Assembly: GCF_026151205.1 (NCBI RefSeq) | Contig: NC_087074.1 | Coordinates: forward strand, 20,614,765-20,678,764 | Length of the DNA: 64,000 bases | Direction of reading: 5' to 3' | From: Bolinopsis microptera | Taxonomy: Eukaryota; Ctenophora; Tentaculata; Lobata; Bolinopsidae | Part shown: in pieces, positions 62,105-64,000 of the stretch | Layout: each line of letters begins with the position of its first letter | Numbering within the stretch: the stretch's first letter is position 1 | Program-made: the position numbers and the translations under genes | The notes under the pieces: generated by a model | The model's input: the letters and a program-made list of their open reading frames with translations, nothing else | Database searches by the model: none | What the model was told of the DNA's origin: nothing

Positions 62105-62516
62105 CGGAATTGTAACCTAGTAACCAGCCAGTAACCTAGTAACCAGCCAGTAACCTAGTAACTACGGAATTGTAACCTAGTAACCAGCCAGTAACCTAGT
62201 AACCAGCCAGTAACCTAGTAACTACGGAATTGTAACCTAGTAACCAGCCAGTAACCTAGTAACCAGCCAGTAACCTAGTAACTACGGAATTGTAACCTAG
62301 TAACCAGCCAGTAACCTAGTAACCAGCCAGTAACCTAGTAACTACGGAATTGTAACCTAGTAACCAGCCAGTAACCTAGTAACCAGCCAGTAACCTAGTA
62401 ACTACGGAATTGTAACCTAGTAACCAGCCAGTAACCTAGTAACCAGCCAGTAACCTAGTAACTACGGAATTGTAACCTAGTAACCAGCCAGTAACCTAGT
62501 AACCAGCCAGTAGGTG
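62105..62516 (+). repeat. 60-bp satellite of near-identical units
   Basis: About seven copies, practically without differences, of a unit made of TAACCTAGTAACCAGCCAG (x2) and TAACCTAGTAACTACGGAATTG. It is itself built from a shorter 19-bp repeat. Flanked on both sides by TAGAGGGCTGAGGTGCTACG. Confidence 0.95.
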
Positions 62517-63031
62517 CTACATTAGAGGGCTGAGGTGCTACGGAATTGTTTGTTGGCGTATAAATACTTACTCTAGGTTGGTTTGGCAGGGATTGCTTCT
62601 GGACAACAGTAAGTAGTACGTCCTCCATTCATTCCTGGTTCAGATCTTTCTGTAGATTCCATTCCAAGAGTGAGTTGTTGGTGATGGCGGTGTATCCTTT
62701 GGTTGGCGGGGTACCGGGTATCGGGAAACGTCTCCTTAGAGGGCTGAGGTGCTACGGAATTGTTTGTTGGCGTATAAATGCTGGCCCTTTCTACACAACA
62801 ACTTTAATTATGAGACATGATGATACGCTTTGAGTCGAACTCAATTTATGTATTGACTGGCAATGTAAAATGCTTTCCGGCCTTTTATATGATAATAAAT
62901 TTGACAATTTTTCGTTCCAAATTTCTAATGAAAGTTCTGCATATAAATTTCCGAATCAATCTTTCGAAATTCATACGTGGTATCTGACAAAAAATTTAAT
63001 TTTTACTTGCAAAATATCATCACGACTCCAG
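62517..63031. other. Intron before E56
   Basis: A direct repeat of about 43 bases (TTAGAGGGCTGAGGTGCTAC to GTTTGTTGGCGTATAAAT) occurs at about 62521 and 62736; a first part is at 62086. The E56 frame is open upstream of its acceptor by chance. Confidence 0.55.
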
Positions 63032-63222
63032 GTATTTGCTGTTATTGCAACAAAAGATTTAGCACAAAAGGGAATCTGAACAAACATGTTGCTTCCATCC
63101 ACCTCAACGTAAAGCCTTTCAAGTGTCATGGATGTCAGCAGAGATTTTCTCAAAGAGTTCACCTCAAAGTTCACATAGAACGGGCTCAGCGGAACGGGGC
63201 GTGCTTCATAAAATATTCATAG
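63032..63222 (+). CDS. E56: two-finger terminal exon
   Basis: Acceptor TCACGACTCCAG ends at 63031; TAG at 63220-63222; 62 codons. Finger 1 starts at residue 2: CCYCNKRFSTKGNLNKH then VASIH, linker LNVKPFK. Finger 2: CHGCQQRFSQRVHLKVH then IERAQRNGAC. No room for any domain other than the fingers. Confidence 0.87.
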
Positions 63223-63758
63223 AAATATCTTTGAACACGACGCTAAAAACACTACTGTTCAGAATCAGAGTAATGTCATTAATTTTGTTTAGTTTGTTTG
63301 ATATTGAATGCAATTGAAGTTATGCTCTGCTAAATGGTGGTTTTTGATGAGTTCTGAACGTCGTTGTTAGATTAATCTGGTTTTAGATGGAATAAGATTG
63401 GAATATGCATAAGATTAGGAATTTCCGATTTAATTCTGAAATATCCATTCTTAATAATTTCTTAATGAATATTTAAGACAAGATCAAATGTTGACTTTCA
63501 AAATTGCTAAGTTATTGGAAATAAATGATTCACTTTGTTTTCGGTGCTGCACCAAATTGAATGTATGTTTTTATCTATATTTTTGGTATGACATGGCCTT
63601 ATGGTACAATAATATAAAGGTGTTTAATTTGTATATTTCAAAATTTAACAATGACAAAAACTTACTGATAATTAATTAGTGATCTTTAAGGATATGTTTT
63701 TTAAAGTAACAAGAAATTTTTGCAATTTCAAATACATAATATAATTACTTCTTCTCAG
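63223..63758. other. Intron between E56 and E57
   Basis: AT-rich, no structure recognised; ends in ATTACTTCTTCTCAG. Confidence 0.5.
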
Positions 63759-63952
63759 ATATCACTACTTGTCGGTATTGCAACAAGAGGTTCAGTCACA
63801 GAGGAAATTTGAACCAACATGTGGCGACAATCCACCACAAGGTCAAGCCCTTCCAGTGTAACTGGTGCCATCAGAGGTTCTCACAGAGGATTACCCTCAG
63901 GATACACATGGAAAGGTCTGAGAAGAACGGGAGCTGCTACATCAAGAAGTGA
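63759..63952 (+). CDS. E57: two-finger terminal exon
   Basis: Acceptor TACTTCTTCTCAG ends at 63758; TGA at 63950-63952; 63 codons. Finger 1: CRYCNKRFSHRGNLNQH then VATIH, linker HKVKPFQ. Finger 2: CNWCHQRFSQRITLRIH then MERSEKNGSC. The array may well continue past the window. Confidence 0.88.
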
Positions 63953-64000
63953 TTTACATTCCTTTAATTATATTATATATTCTTTTAATTATATATATTA

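Larger units (their letters stand above)
234..63952 (+). other. Tandem array of alternative 3' terminal zinc-finger exons (one inferred gene)
   Basis: 57 units in one orientation, each with an AG acceptor, a short coding block and a stop. In 51 zinc-finger units plus E5 the block is open only if two bases complete a codon begun upstream (phase 1). Most blocks have no useful ATG, which argues against independent genes. Known parallel: insect lola and mod(mdg4), where constant BTB exons are cis- or trans-spliced to many C2H2 or FLYWCH 3' exons. The constant 5' exons are not in this window, so the shared partner domain is unknown. In exon entries, residue 1 is the first complete codon. Confidence 0.85.

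Noticed and set aside
234-63952. A single polyfinger protein with all exons joined in series
   Set aside because: Every intact block ends in a stop codon in its own frame and no conserved donor sites were seen at their ends.

Overview
The window reads as nuclear DNA of an invertebrate animal. It is AT-rich, has spliced genes with T-rich stretches ending in AG before each coding block, and carries a LINE of the CR1/L2/jockey type, terminal-inverted-repeat (TIR) elements, a tRNA-derived SINE candidate and many minisatellites. I cannot name the species.

The main content is one head-to-tail array on the + strand, numbered here E1 to E57. Nearly every unit has the same plan: a splice acceptor, a short coding block of about 60 to 170 codons, and a stop codon. 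51 units carry one to three C2H2 or C2HC zinc fingers and have the same entry phase: the first two exon bases complete a codon begun in an upstream exon (phase 1). E5 has the same acceptor, phase and stop but no zinc finger. E43 is an intact finger block whose nearest acceptor is out of phase. E27, E33, E40 and E54 are broken, and one more relic lies after E26. Almost none of the units has its own start codon in a sensible place. The simplest reading is one gene whose upstream constant exons (outside this window) are joined to one of more than 50 alternative 3' terminal exons. This is the architecture known from insect lola and mod(mdg4), where the constant part is a BTB domain. No BTB exon is visible here, so that part is inference.

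Layout. 1 to 8.8 kb: E1 to E10, mostly fingers of the HYxTVHLKIK type. 8.8 to 16.5 kb: a 1.8 kb array, then E11 to E18, several with an extra C-terminal finger (HEWRC or LKGLNIHR type) and two single-finger exons (E12, E13). 16.9 to 35.2 kb: E19 to E40, including tandem duplicates and three broken copies. 35.4 to 38.4 kb: E41 to E43, of the RRSDLDRH type. 39.1 to 45.0 kb: E44 to E49. 45.0 to 55.2 kb: no exon; a MITE, two minisatellites, and a LINE that sits inside a minisatellite and is itself split by a TIR element. 55.2 to 64 kb: E50 to E57, a distinct subfamily with a TIHHQVK-like linker and KGNL-type helices.

Minisatellites are the second theme. At least ten begin in or directly at the last codons or stop codon of an exon, and several others abut or copy the splice acceptor. 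Many unrelated arrays share the word GGTAACTA or its complement TAGTTACC. The repeats have cut exons apart (E54), expanded a finger half (E33) and multiplied acceptors (E43, E22, E18), so they appear to be an active force in the birth and loss of exons in this locus.
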